DNA of 13,657 bases, taken from positions 1-13,657 of the forward strand of contig DEWI01000009.1 of NCBI GenBank assembly GCA_002363575.1. Reading direction: 5' to 3'. Positions 1 through 8,462 of this stretch are shown here, piece after piece. The position numbers were made by a program, and so were the translations under genes. The notes below the pieces were generated by a model. It worked only from the letters and a program-made list of their open reading frames with translations. It was not told where the DNA came from and did no database searches. Source of the stretch: Verrucomicrobia bacterium UBA3214. Lineage in GTDB: Bacteria > Verrucomicrobiota > Kiritimatiellia > RFP12 > UBA1067. The number at the start of each line of letters is the position of its first letter. Within the stretch, counting starts at the first letter, position 1.

Positions 1-71
1 TGAGGTAGTACATGGCGGCGGGTTTGTTTTCGGGGTTGGAAATCTGCGGACTTGGGCCTTGCTGGAGTTCT

Positions 72-1175
72 TCACCGGACCTTCAGAAGCACGACGAGAA
101 GAATCGGCATTATCGCCAGCTGCAGCAGGATAAAGCGCATCAAGACCTGCGCGTTCGACCAATGCAGATTTTTCTTGCAGTGGTCGTGAAGCGGAAAGCG
201 CACGCGGCGGATCGCGGCATTCTCGCCTATCTCGAAGCCAAGGCGCTTTGCCATGCGCAGCAGCACGAGCTTGCCCAGCCCGCCGCCGCCATTGACAATG
301 ACGACCGGCGAGAGCGCCAGCACGATAAACGGATTGCCGGTCATCAGCGAAGCCGCCGCCACAAGCATGCCGAGGAAGCGGCTTCCTGCATCGCCCATGA
401 GTATTTTCGACGGCTCCGCATTCCACCACAGATATGCGCCGAACGCGCCGCAGACGATCATCACGACAATCGCCCATCTCGCCGCCTCCGCATATACGGG
501 AATGATGAAATAGTGCGCGACCGGGCGGTAGCCTACGACAATATACAGAATGACGGCGAGCATGGCGAGTGCAATCACCGTAAGCGAGCCTGCGAGGCCA
601 TCGACGCCATCCGAGCAGTTCGTCACGTTCATGGTAAACCACAGGATGAATGTCGCCACGGGGATGTACACCCACCCGCTGACGGTGAACGCGCCGTTTA
701 TCGGGCCAGTCAGGAACGGGAGCCATACGAGCATCCCGCCCTCTTCATGGTGCCCGAAGTATATGAAGAGCGCCGCGGCAAAAGAGACGGCGAGATCGAG
801 CAGCCCCTTCTTCGACTCTCCCCACGGGACGAGCGCCTTGTCGTCTAGATACCCGAAAATCATCGCGGCGTAGAGCGCCAGCACGGTCATGAAATCCCAG
901 AAGGCGAGCGGCGCGAAAACCATTATCACCGGCAGCGCGACGAGCGTTATATAATACCCTGCGCCGGTCGGCTTGCCGGCCGATTTCATGCCGCCGGTTT
1001 CCGCGCAAATCGCCTTGCCGCGGTCGCGCGGCAGTCTGTTCCAAAGGCGCGGCAGCATGATAGCGCAAGCCAGCGCCGCGCAGAATGTCCCGCCGGCCAA
1101 AAGGATGGCGTGGGAAGAAAGAAGACGAAACGGCCCCCAATAGGGCGTGAGGAACTTGGAGAGAAAGTACAGCAT
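72..1175 (-). CDS. mraY: MraY-like phospho-N-acetylmuramoyl-pentapeptide transferase
   Basis: The 367-aa polytopic membrane protein matches MraY along its length. MraY transfers phospho-MurNAc-pentapeptide from UDP to undecaprenyl phosphate, making lipid I at the inner face of the cytoplasmic membrane. Visible motifs are GKPTGAG near residue 67 (MraY GTPTMGG), the Asp pair YLDD (D111, D112), NVTNCSDGVDGLAG from 183 (D189, D192), GDAGS at 261-265 (D262) and the ending LLKVR, as in E. coli MraY. The C-terminal loop reads PLHDHCKK at 328-335 where the family has P-I/L-H-H-H, so the middle His is Asp; the usual VETLSV stretch is replaced by a Gly-rich VNGGGGLGK. The ATG at 1175 lacks a clear Shine-Dalgarno. 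It lies 117 bp behind the response regulator, in the same direction. No other mur gene is visible. A related PNPT-family transferase is possible but less likely. Confidence 0.88.
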   Translation of the reverse strand: MLYFLSKFLTPYWGPFRLLSSHAILLAGGTFCAALACAIMLPRLWNRLPRDRGKAICAETGGMKSAGKPTGAGYYITLVALPVIMVFAPLAFWDFMTVLALYAAMIFGYLDDKALVPWGESKKGLLDLAVSFAAALFIYFGHHEEGGMLVWLPFLTGPINGAFTVSGWVYIPVATFILWFTMNVTNCSDGVDGLAGSLTVIALAMLAVILYIVVGYRPVAHYFIIPVYAEAARWAIVVMIVCGAFGAYLWWNAEPSKILMGDAGSRFLGMLVAAASLMTGNPFIVLALSPVVIVNGGGGLGKLVLLRMAKRLGFEIGENAAIRRVRFPLHDHCKKNLHWSNAQVLMRFILLQLAIMPILLVVLLKVR

Positions 1176-1292
1176 CGCGTGATGATTGTATATTGTGGTT
1201 GAATAGGAACAGGGAAAAGACCGTGAATTGCGTTTCTCGCCGCCGGCCGGGATTCGATACGGATGGATATGGCCTCGCGTCTAACGCACGCA

Positions 1293-2006
1293 TCAGCCGC
1301 CCTTGCGGCCCTCCGCGCGCAACATGTACCCGAGAAAACGCTCGGAACAAATCGCGCCGCCGCATTCGCCCAGCTTTGCCTTGAGGCGGGAAATCTGCGA
1401 ACGCAGCGTCACGGGATCGGCTGCGTAGCCGTCGCCATGCATCCCGGCGACAAGCTCGGCGGCCGTGAAATATCTCCCGCGGCCCGACGAAAGCACGCGC
1501 AGAATATCGAGTTCGCTGCCGGTCAAGCGGACGACGCCGCCATCCGGGGAAAGCGCCGCGCGCGCCGCGAAATCGATATGGACTTCGCCTATGTCGAGGC
1601 CTGCGGCCTGCGCGGGGGCGGCGCCGCTCTTCGCGGAAAGCGCGGCGCGCCGCTCGAGCGCCCTGCGGATGCGCGCCATGAAGACTTCGCGGGGAGCGCT
1701 TTTCAATATGTAGTCGTCGGCGCCCGCGGCAAGGCCTTTGATTTCCTGCACGGCGCCGTCCACGCCGGTAAGAAACAGAATAGGCGTATCGTCGCCGGAA
1801 TGCCGCAACTGCTCGCAGACGGCGAAGCCGTTCAACTTCGGCATCATGACATCGAGCAAAAGGAGATCGGGGCGCGCTTCGCGAAACATCGCGAGCGCCT
1901 CCTCGCCATTGCGCGCAAGACGCACGCTATAGCCCTCCTCGGTGAGAATGCGCTTCAGGCTCTCGCGGAGCGCGCGCTCGTCATCTGCAAGCAGGATATC
2001 GACCAT
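1293..2006 (-). CDS. OmpR/PhoB-family response regulator, orphan
   Basis: This 237-aa protein has a receiver domain (about 1-120) and a C-terminal winged-helix DNA-binding domain (about 137-233). The receiver has the acidic pocket D8, D9, E10, the phospho-acceptor D52 in LLLLDVMMPKLNG, T80 and K102 in DDYILK. The effector domain shows LTGSELDIL, VTLRSQISRLKAKLG (recognition helix) and a final GYML, the OmpR/PhoB pattern. It is expected to bind DNA as a phosphorylated dimer. I chose the ATG at 2006 because the receiver begins there with MVDILLADDE; the open frame runs further upstream, but that part is Arg-rich and overlaps the end of the debranching enzyme gene. The start lies 46 bp behind that gene's stop. 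No histidine kinase is present in the window, so its partner and targets are unknown. Confidence 0.93.
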   Translation of the reverse strand: MVDILLADDERALRESLKRILTEEGYSVRLARNGEEALAMFREARPDLLLLDVMMPKLNGFAVCEQLRHSGDDTPILFLTGVDGAVQEIKGLAAGADDYILKSAPREVFMARIRRALERRAALSAKSGAAPAQAAGLDIGEVHIDFAARAALSPDGGVVRLTGSELDILRVLSSGRGRYFTAAELVAGMHGDGYAADPVTLRSQISRLKAKLGECGGAICSERFLGYMLRAEGRKGG

Positions 2007-2052
2007 TTCGGAACAGCTTCGTATTTTCCGCCGCGGGACATTCCGGAGCGGA

Positions 2053-5000
2053 TCAAAGTTTCTTCCAGACGCGGAGGAGTTCGGATACGCTCCACGCCTG
2101 CGCGGTGCAGCCCTTCTGCGCATGGGGCGCGTCGCCATCAACGATTTCGCTGATGTGGCAGAGGCAGCCCTCGTTCATGTTCTCGACGGCGGACGCCAGC
2201 ATCTGGCGCGCCGCTTCCGGCGAGAGCAGGCCGAGGCGCGCGGCCGCCTCCGCCCAAAGCGGGAATGGCCACGCCCACGCCGTGCCATTGTGGTATGCGG
2301 GCTTGCGCTGCGAATCCTCGTCGCCCTCGTAGCGCCCCTTGTAAAGCGGATTGGACGCCTCGAGAGTGCGAATGCCGCCGGGAACGAGAAGCTGCTCCGT
2401 CGCCTGAAGGATGGATGCGTCTTCTACGATGCCCAGCGTTAGCAGGAAGAGTTGATTCGGGCGCACGGTGTTTTCCGGCACGGCGTCCTGCGCGCTCTGC
2501 CCCGGCGCGGCCGCGAGGCAATCCCAATAGCCGAGACCGTCGGAGCGCTTGAACAGCGAGCGGATGCTTTCCACGGCGCGCGCGGCGAGGCGCCTGGCGC
2601 CTGCGTAGCGCAGCGCCGCCACCCAAAGCGCCTGGATTTCCACGGGGTAGCCCTGCCGCGGCGTGCACGCCGGGTAGTTGGTGTCCATCCACGTGAAATG
2701 CGAAGGCGAGAAGACAAGCGCCGTCTTCGGATCCATCTTGATGCCGTTTGGCGTGCCGTCGATGTAGTGGTCGATTATGGCGCGCACGGTGTCCTTCAGC
2801 ATGCCGAAGTCTTCGCCGCCGCCGGTGGCGGCCTCCAGCTCCTCGACGCAGCGGATGAACCAGAGCTGCGCGTCGGTGGTGTCGCGATTGCCGGCCGTCT
2901 TGCCGTAGATGATGTTCGGGAGCGTGCCGTTTTCCTGGAAAGCGGCGAAAGCTTCGAGGATTTCGCGGCTTTCGCGGTGCATGCCGGCGGCGATCATGCC
3001 GCGCATGAAGATGAAAGTGTCGCGCCCCCAATCGAGGAACCATGGATAGCCGGCGATCACCGTCTTCAAATTGTCGCGCCGGACGATGAAAAGTTTCATC
3101 GCCTGCGCTGCAGCTTCGGCGAGCGGCAGCACCGGCGCTTCGCAGCGCCCTTCCGGCCAGCGCAACGCCTGCGGTGCGGCGCCGGGCGCCAGATATTCGC
3201 CGGCGATGACGATTTCATCGTCCGTCCGCATATCCGCTGAGATCCAGCCGGGACTGAAAAGATCGCCCATGCCATCCTGTCCGCGCGCGGCTTCCTCGGC
3301 ATGCGAGACGCAATATTCCCACTGCGGCTCGTGGTGGTACGCGCAGCCTTGCACGTCGAGCGCGAACGCCCCCTCGTACGGATGGAAGACGAAGCCGCGC
3401 GCATTCGGCTCCACCGAACGCGGGAAGAGGTCTTCAAGGCCGGTGTATGCTTTCGTGGTCGCGTGGAAGCTGCGCCATTCTATTTGCGGGCGGAAGACGA
3501 GCCGCACCTGGTCGCCGACATCGTCGGTGCCCCCGGCGACGCGGACGACGCGAAGGCGCGCGGCGTTCGCGCCCTCCGCGAGCGTCGTCTCGAAGAAGAA
3601 CGAAGCAGATTTGCCCATTCCGCAGGGAACTTTGAAATCCCAGCGCGCAAAGCGCCCGGCGGGATCGGCGGTGAATCTCAGCGTGCAGCGCTTGTCCAGC
3701 TCTCGCGTATAGCCTTCGCGCTGTATCCAGCAGCGCGTGCGCGTCCAGAGATTCAGGCGGTCGGACGGGCACGAAGGATCAGGATTCGCCGCGAGCATCG
3801 CGTCGTACTGGCTGGCGATCTCGCCCCAGCCGACGCGCAGCTGCGCCGCCGCTCCCGCGCCGTTGGAAAGCACCGTGCGCATAAGTCCGTTGCGCCGCAC
3901 GATATCGAAATCGAGCGACAGGAGCGCCTTCGCTTCGCCGGACGGCGGAGGAACGAGGAAATCGCTTTTGAGCCGCGTAGCCTTGCCGGGCGTGAACACC
4001 ACGAGAGAGAGGACGAGCGCGCGGCAGCGCGTGCCGTCGCCTTTGTAGTGCGGAGCGTCGAACATGACGCTATGCGGGCGGGAGTCGTCGTCGGAGCGAT
4101 ATGCGCGGATCGTCTTGCCGGTCTGCGGGTCGATCAGATGCACGCGGAAATGGTACGGCGCGGAGATTTGCACCCAGTGGTTTTCCGGGACGACGAAACG
4201 CCGCGCGGCGTCGCGCGGGAACTCCCAGTGGAACACGGCCGAGAGGCTGGCGAGCGCTGCGGCGCCCGCGCCGGCCACGGAAGAAAAATTGTACGCCTGG
4301 AGATTGCACGGCACCTGCCCGGCGTCGCGGCGCTCCGCGCGCGTCACGAGGCACAAGACTTCGCCGGGCTTCAGCGGCACGCCGCCGTCGCCAAGCGCCA
4401 CGCGCCTCTCCGAGACGAGATCGAACGCATCCGCGAACGGGAACTTGGCGCGCTCCCACTCTATCTTCGCGTCCTTGCGGCAATCGAGATTGGCAAGCAC
4501 GAGCGCGCGCTCGGAAGTCCCTTCCTGCGTGCGCACCACGGCGAGCGTGTTGCCGTCGCCGCGCGTCACGACTTCGAGGTGCGAAGCGCCGGCGAAGAGC
4601 GGCTGCGTATCGAGTATGAAATTCAGGCGGGAGATCAGCTCGACCATGTTGTTCTTCGCGCCCCACGCGAGATCGTTCTTGCCGTGGACGTCGATTTTCT
4701 CCTTGCAATACCATTCCACGCCATTGGCGATTCCCCACGTCCCCTGCCAGCTGAGCAGCGCCGCCAGCTGCACGCGCAGCCGCGCATAGACTTCGCCGGA
4801 CTTAGCGAGGCGGTCGTTGTCGTGCGTCTCGGCGAAGTGCACGAGCGTGCCGTACTTCTCGCTGCGCGCGATGGCCTGCGGGAGGTACCACTCGAAAGCC
4901 GCGCGGTCGTACGTCTGGAAAATCTCGGAATACGCCCAATCGAGATTGGACTGTGCAAGCAGCTTGTCGGTCGTTTCGAGGGGGCCGCCAAGCCCTTCCA

Positions 5001-5967
5001 GCATGAAGACGGTGAAAGGGAATTCGTCGCGCACGCGCGCGACGATATATTCCCAGGTCTCGGCTGGGATCATGTAGCCGGCGTCGCAGCGGAAGCCGTC
5101 CACGCCGTGCGAACACCAGAAGAGGAACACATCGGCCATGTAGGCGCGAAGCCCGGGATTGGAGTAGTCCAGCTCGACGAGATCGGCCCACTTCACGCCC
5201 CATGCGCCGGGAGAGACGAAGCGTCCGTCGCCCTCGCGGCGGAACCAGTCAGGATGGTGCGTCTGCAAAGTCGAAGCCCAGCCGGTGTGGTTGGCGGGGA
5301 GATCGATGAAGAAGAGCCCGCGCTTGGCGTGCACGGCATCGATCAGCTCGAGGAACTGGTCGAGGGGCGTGGTGTATTCGTCGAACTCTGCCATCGCAGG
5401 ATCGACAGAAAGGAAATCGAGCGCGGCGAACGGGCAGCCGTATTCACCCATCACGGCGTACGTCGTGGGCACGGGGAACGGCGGGAGAGTCTGGATTATC
5501 CTGAAGCCCATGCGGTCCATGATCACCGGGAGGCGCCGGACGATCTCGCGGAACGAGCCGAACTGCCGCGGGAATACGGTGTAGATGGAGTTGTTCTTGC
5601 GGATGTAGAGGCTCTCGACCTTGACGTGCGCATTTGGGCCGTCGGGCCACTCGGGGACGTTCGAGCCTTCGGGGAAGAAGCAAGCCTTCCCGGAGAAAAT
5701 CCCTGTTTCGTTGAGCGGTATGGAGGCCTCGAAAACGCCGGGCGCGACTTGCTCGAGGGGTATGTCCGTCCAAGCTTTCGCCAGCGGCGTCTCTCCGCGC
5801 TCCGTCTCGGCGATGATTTCGCGGCGCCGTACTTTTGCATGCGCGATGTTGGTGCGGAATGCGGCGCGCCCTTTGCGCGGCGTATCGAGACGCAATGTGA
5901 CTTTCAGCACATCGTTGCGCCATTTCAAGAGGAAATCTCCCGTCCGTGGTGTCGAGTTCATTTGCAT
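2053..5967 (-). CDS. Bifunctional glycogen debranching enzyme, GH13-like plus GDE_C (GH133)
   Basis: The 1304-aa protein fuses two glycosidase modules. Residues 1-115 form a beta-rich N-terminal domain. Residues 120-460 are a GH13-type barrel with all four conserved regions: FIDLPANH (220-227), GVDGFRCD (nucleophile D295), VFMLEGLGG (acid/base E324) and ETHDND (D383). A middle beta-rich part follows (about 550-950). Residues 955-1304 match the amylo-alpha-1,6-glucosidase domain: WFLDWGRDTF, GNRDTTDAQLWF, FTWMDTNY (D1095), AYHNGTAWAWP, HISEIVDG (E1274) and KGCTAQAWSVSELLR. D1095 and E1274 are my candidates for its catalytic acids. This layout resembles eukaryotic AGL, which moves a maltosaccharide and then hydrolyses the alpha-1,6 branch glucose; typical bacterial GDE_C proteins are about half this size. 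No signal peptide is seen, so it is probably cytoplasmic. The ATG at 5967 has AAAGG 8 nt upstream; a second ATG follows two codons later. Confidence 0.93.
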   Translation of the reverse strand: MQMNSTPRTGDFLLKWRNDVLKVTLRLDTPRKGRAAFRTNIAHAKVRRREIIAETERGETPLAKAWTDIPLEQVAPGVFEASIPLNETGIFSGKACFFPEGSNVPEWPDGPNAHVKVESLYIRKNNSIYTVFPRQFGSFREIVRRLPVIMDRMGFRIIQTLPPFPVPTTYAVMGEYGCPFAALDFLSVDPAMAEFDEYTTPLDQFLELIDAVHAKRGLFFIDLPANHTGWASTLQTHHPDWFRREGDGRFVSPGAWGVKWADLVELDYSNPGLRAYMADVFLFWCSHGVDGFRCDAGYMIPAETWEYIVARVRDEFPFTVFMLEGLGGPLETTDKLLAQSNLDWAYSEIFQTYDRAAFEWYLPQAIARSEKYGTLVHFAETHDNDRLAKSGEVYARLRVQLAALLSWQGTWGIANGVEWYCKEKIDVHGKNDLAWGAKNNMVELISRLNFILDTQPLFAGASHLEVVTRGDGNTLAVVRTQEGTSERALVLANLDCRKDAKIEWERAKFPFADAFDLVSERRVALGDGGVPLKPGEVLCLVTRAERRDAGQVPCNLQAYNFSSVAGAGAAALASLSAVFHWEFPRDAARRFVVPENHWVQISAPYHFRVHLIDPQTGKTIRAYRSDDDSRPHSVMFDAPHYKGDGTRCRALVLSLVVFTPGKATRLKSDFLVPPPSGEAKALLSLDFDIVRRNGLMRTVLSNGAGAAAQLRVGWGEIASQYDAMLAANPDPSCPSDRLNLWTRTRCWIQREGYTRELDKRCTLRFTADPAGRFARWDFKVPCGMGKSASFFFETTLAEGANAARLRVVRVAGGTDDVGDQVRLVFRPQIEWRSFHATTKAYTGLEDLFPRSVEPNARGFVFHPYEGAFALDVQGCAYHHEPQWEYCVSHAEEAARGQDGMGDLFSPGWISADMRTDDEIVIAGEYLAPGAAPQALRWPEGRCEAPVLPLAEAAAQAMKLFIVRRDNLKTVIAGYPWFLDWGRDTFIFMRGMIAAGMHRESREILEAFAAFQENGTLPNIIYGKTAGNRDTTDAQLWFIRCVEELEAATGGGEDFGMLKDTVRAIIDHYIDGTPNGIKMDPKTALVFSPSHFTWMDTNYPACTPRQGYPVEIQALWVAALRYAGARRLAARAVESIRSLFKRSDGLGYWDCLAAAPGQSAQDAVPENTVRPNQLFLLTLGIVEDASILQATEQLLVPGGIRTLEASNPLYKGRYEGDEDSQRKPAYHNGTAWAWPFPLWAEAAARLGLLSPEAARQMLASAVENMNEGCLCHISEIVDGDAPHAQKGCTAQAWSVSELLRVWKKL

Positions 5968-6043
5968 CTCGCAAGCCTTTGTTCAACCGCAAAAAACGTT
6001 TCCCTTAATCCATTCGCCGCCATGGCGGGCGCGATTGCCGCGC

Positions 6044-6319
6044 TCAGCGCGCCGCCGGCGTGCGCCGTGCGTAGCGGAAATAAAGCGCAAGGTCCGTGGA
6101 CACCAGCGCCATGTCGGCAAGATAGACGAAGCAAAGCCAGAGGCGCGTGCCATCCACGAGATGCGAGGCGATCCCGCATGCGTAGCCGGCGAGGACGATA
6201 ATCATGAACGCGGGGGATTTTCCGTCCACCCTCTTCGTCCTCCATGTCTTGAGAATCGCGAACGGCCAGGAAAAGCCGAATGCGAACAACATTGCAAACT
6301 CGAGAAGCGATGCAATCAT
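6044..6319 (-). CDS. Small three-helix membrane protein, PQ-loop/SemiSWEET-like
   Basis: This 91-aa protein has three hydrophobic segments at about 4-24, 36-54 and 60-80 and a basic C-terminus. The first helix carries FGFSWPFAILK, followed by RTKRVDGKSPAF and then GYACGIASHL. From memory, the order Trp-Pro, positively charged loop, GKS-x-x-F, GY-x-x-G fits the half-transporter pattern of PQ-loop/SemiSWEET proteins, which dimerise to pass sugars or other small solutes; the substrate cannot be told. I chose the ATG at 6319 because GGAAAG sits 7 nt upstream; an in-frame TTG at 6334 would overlap that site. It lies 77 bp behind tsaD and 76 bp ahead of the debranching enzyme. The membrane topology is clear; the family name is less certain. 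Confidence 0.75.
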   Translation of the reverse strand: MIASLLEFAMLFAFGFSWPFAILKTWRTKRVDGKSPAFMIIVLAGYACGIASHLVDGTRLWLCFVYLADMALVSTDLALYFRYARRTPAAR

Positions 6320-6396
6320 TTCCGTTCTTTCCAATCAGTTGCTGTAAATCATGCCGGCAGATATGCGGTGCGGCGGCGCATGCGCGAAGGCGCTTT

Positions 6397-7479
6397 TCAT
6401 TGCTCGGCATCGGCGATTTCGAGAGAAGGCGCGGCATCCACGGCCATCGCGGCGTCGCCGGCGATGTTGCGGCGGTAGAACGCCAGCCCTGCGACCATCG
6501 CGCCGTTGTCTCCGCAATATTTCGGCTTGGCCATGTACAGCGGCACGCCGGCGCGCGCGCAGACTTCGCCTAGCACGCTGCGCACGCGGCTGTTCAAAGA
6601 AACGCCGCCGCCCAGCACGAACGCCTCCGGACGGTATGCGCACAGCGCGGCTTCGGTGCGCCCGGCCAGCGCCTGGACTATCGCCTCCTGATAGGAAGCG
6701 ACGATGCGCTCGCGCTCCTCCGCGCCCTCTCGCTCCACATACCGCATCAGTGCCGTCTTCAGTCCGGAGAACGAAACGCAGAAATCCGCGCGCAGGCCTG
6801 CGAGAGCGCTAACGCCCTCGCGAGGCCGCCCTTTCGGGAACGGGATAAGCGCCGAGAGATCGGGATGGGCGGCATTGTAGGCCGCGGCCATCTTGTCTAT
6901 CACGGGGCCTCCGGGATAGCCGAGACCGAGCATCTTCGCGGCCTTGTCGAAAGCTTCGCCGGCGGCATCGTCCAGCGTCTGCCCGATCGTCCTGTAGCGC
7001 CCGTACGAGGGCATGTCGATCCAATTCGTATGCCCTCCGGAGACGACGAGGCCGAGCGCGCGGCGCAGCCTTGAAGGCTCTGGCGCGGCCGGCGTCTCGC
7101 CGGCGTCGAAAAGGAACGGCGTGTGCAGATGGGCTTCAAGATGGTTGATCGCGACAAGCGGCACGCCCAGCGACGCCGCCAGGCCTTTCGCGAAATTCAG
7201 CCCGACTATCAGCGCCGGCGCCAGCCCCGGACCGTACGTGACGGCGACGGCGTCGAGCGGCGCGCCGCCCGTCGCCTCCGCGGCTTCGTCAAGAGCCGCG
7301 CGCACCACGGCGTCGATCTTTTCGATATGCGCGCGGGATGCGATTTCCGGCACCACGCCCCCGTAGCGCTTGTGAAGGGGTATCTGCGTGAACACGACAT
7401 TGGATATCGTTTCGCGGCCGTCTCTTACTACTGCCGCAGCCGTCTCGTCGCAACTAGTCTCTATGCCAAGGATCAACAT
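6397..7479 (-). CDS. tsaD: tRNA N6-adenosine threonylcarbamoyltransferase TsaD
   Basis: The 360-aa length is typical of bacterial TsaD (Gcp/YgjD/Kae1 family). TsaD transfers the threonylcarbamoyl group from threonylcarbamoyl-AMP to A37 of tRNAs that read ANN codons, working with TsaB and TsaE in the cytoplasm. Motifs are present in order: ILGIETSCDETA at the N-terminus, YGGVVPEIASRAH (39-51), the metal-binding INHLEAH (H113, H117), VSGGHT (146-151), GLGYPGGP (185-192), SFSGLKTA (236-243), LGGGVSLN (289-296) and CGDNGAM (322-328, D324). All look intact. The ATG at 7479 begins the conserved N-terminus directly; upstream there is only a weak GGTGG about 9 nt away. It follows the secreted hypothetical gene by 61 bp. 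The partners tsaB, tsaC and tsaE are not in the window. Confidence 0.97.
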   Translation of the reverse strand: MLILGIETSCDETAAAVVRDGRETISNVVFTQIPLHKRYGGVVPEIASRAHIEKIDAVVRAALDEAAEATGGAPLDAVAVTYGPGLAPALIVGLNFAKGLAASLGVPLVAINHLEAHLHTPFLFDAGETPAAPEPSRLRRALGLVVSGGHTNWIDMPSYGRYRTIGQTLDDAAGEAFDKAAKMLGLGYPGGPVIDKMAAAYNAAHPDLSALIPFPKGRPREGVSALAGLRADFCVSFSGLKTALMRYVEREGAEERERIVASYQEAIVQALAGRTEAALCAYRPEAFVLGGGVSLNSRVRSVLGEVCARAGVPLYMAKPKYCGDNGAMVAGLAFYRRNIAGDAAMAVDAAPSLEIADAEQ

Positions 7480-7540
7480 CGCAAAACACCACCGTTTGCA
7501 AAATCGCGGGATTCGAAGGACGGGCCGTCCGTACGCCGGC

Positions 7541-8380
7541 TCACCAGAATTTCCACCACGGGCGGTCCACCGGCTTCACGCCGCCTGCGGAATCGTAAAG
7601 CTCCTGCACTCGAGACTGTCCGGCCGTCTCGGGATCCGCCACGCGCTCTCTGCTCATAAGCTCCAAGGCGTCCGGCATCGACCAGAATTCGCTGCGCACG
7701 TATGCGTCCGGCCCGAAGCGGTGCAGGACTATCACCTTGCCGCCGGGCAGAATCGAGATGATCGGCTTCGTCAATTTCATCATCGCGCCGAGATCGCGCG
7801 TCTCCCAATGGTTCGCGGCGCTTCCCTGGTCTTCCGCGGCGAGGAAGATATGCTCCGTGCCGTTACGCGCCCAATGGACGAGCCGGAACGTCCGCATCAG
7901 GCCGGGGCGGTTCGAGAACGTCTGCAAGGCGTCGGAAATCTCCATGCCGGGAACGATGTCGAAAGCGACATACTGCCCTTCATAGCGCGTGGCGTTGTGC
8001 ACAAGGACGGGGCGGGCGAGGAAACGCCGAGGGATGTCCAGCCCGAAATGGTCGCCCAAATGGACTTCCAGGCGCTCGTACTCGTTGGGCCCGATGCGGA
8101 AGCTGGCGGTGAACGGCCGCTTGCTCGTCTTCTCCAGCTCTTCCATGTCGGAGGACTTGTATATTTCGACGAAGAGGTAGTCGCGCGAATCGCTGTGGCC
8201 AACGCTGATCGTCCCGGGGGACATGTTCTTCACCTCGATCACGCCGCGTACGCGCTCGCCAATCACGAAATCGAGCGCGTCGAGCTTGAGCGAGACGTTG
8301 ATTTCGCTTGCCGCGCGCGCCGCCGCGAAAGGCGCGAGCGCCGCGAGAAGAGCCGCCAATTTCAGTTTTATCGTTTTCAT
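7541..8380 (-). CDS. Secreted protein of unknown function
   Basis: I do not recognise this 279-aa protein. It starts with a clear Sec signal peptide: KTIKLK, a hydrophobic stretch at about 8-20, and an Ala-rich cleavage site near ARA at 21-23. It is therefore exported, with no lipobox Cys. Residues 27-145 read as a beta-rich module with phrases such as GERVRGVIEVKNMSPG and LFVEIYKSS, like Ig-like or BsuPI-type folds in general style only. The second half (about 150-245) is also mixed beta. The C-terminus is aromatic, ending PWWKFW. There is no obvious catalytic motif or membrane span. The ATG at 8380 is chosen because it begins the signal peptide; the open frame upstream lacks such character. 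The ribosome binding site is weak. It lies between tsaD and the metallo-hydrolase gene, which gives no functional clue. Confidence 0.82.
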   Translation of the reverse strand: MKTIKLKLAALLAALAPFAAARAASEINVSLKLDALDFVIGERVRGVIEVKNMSPGTISVGHSDSRDYLFVEIYKSSDMEELEKTSKRPFTASFRIGPNEYERLEVHLGDHFGLDIPRRFLARPVLVHNATRYEGQYVAFDIVPGMEISDALQTFSNRPGLMRTFRLVHWARNGTEHIFLAAEDQGSAANHWETRDLGAMMKLTKPIISILPGGKVIVLHRFGPDAYVRSEFWSMPDALELMSRERVADPETAGQSRVQELYDSAGGVKPVDRPWWKFW

Positions 8381-8462
8381 ATCTTTCGCTATCGGATCGA
8401 ATATGCGGCCGCCGGCCGCCGGACACCTTGGCGAAACCGGCACAGCTCCGCCGCCAATGGAT

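Noticed and set aside
1..71. Start of a further gene at the left edge (ATG at 13 reading M-Y-Y-L, or a GTG at about 73 overlapping the mraY stop)
   Set aside because: Only a few codons are visible and the two candidates are in different frames. The GTG has a GAAGG a few bases upstream, the ATG has none. Neither can be assigned; murD or ftsW would be typical behind mraY.
1176..1292. Promoter for mraY with a TATACA-like -10 near 1188
   Set aside because: The -10 match is partial and there is no recognisable -35 box or TG extension, unlike the two promoters reported.
6017..6028. Perfect 12-bp palindrome CCGCCATGGCGG upstream of the debranching enzyme
   Set aside because: A 12-bp palindrome is expected about three times by chance in a window this long, and there is no second copy or other sign of an operator.
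3301..6201. Open frame of 966 codons on the plus strand opposite the debranching enzyme
   Set aside because: It is rich in Arg, Ala, His and Glu with no domain pattern, and mirrors the coding frame of the minus-strand gene, whose catalytic motifs are intact. Long antisense frames are common in GC-rich DNA.
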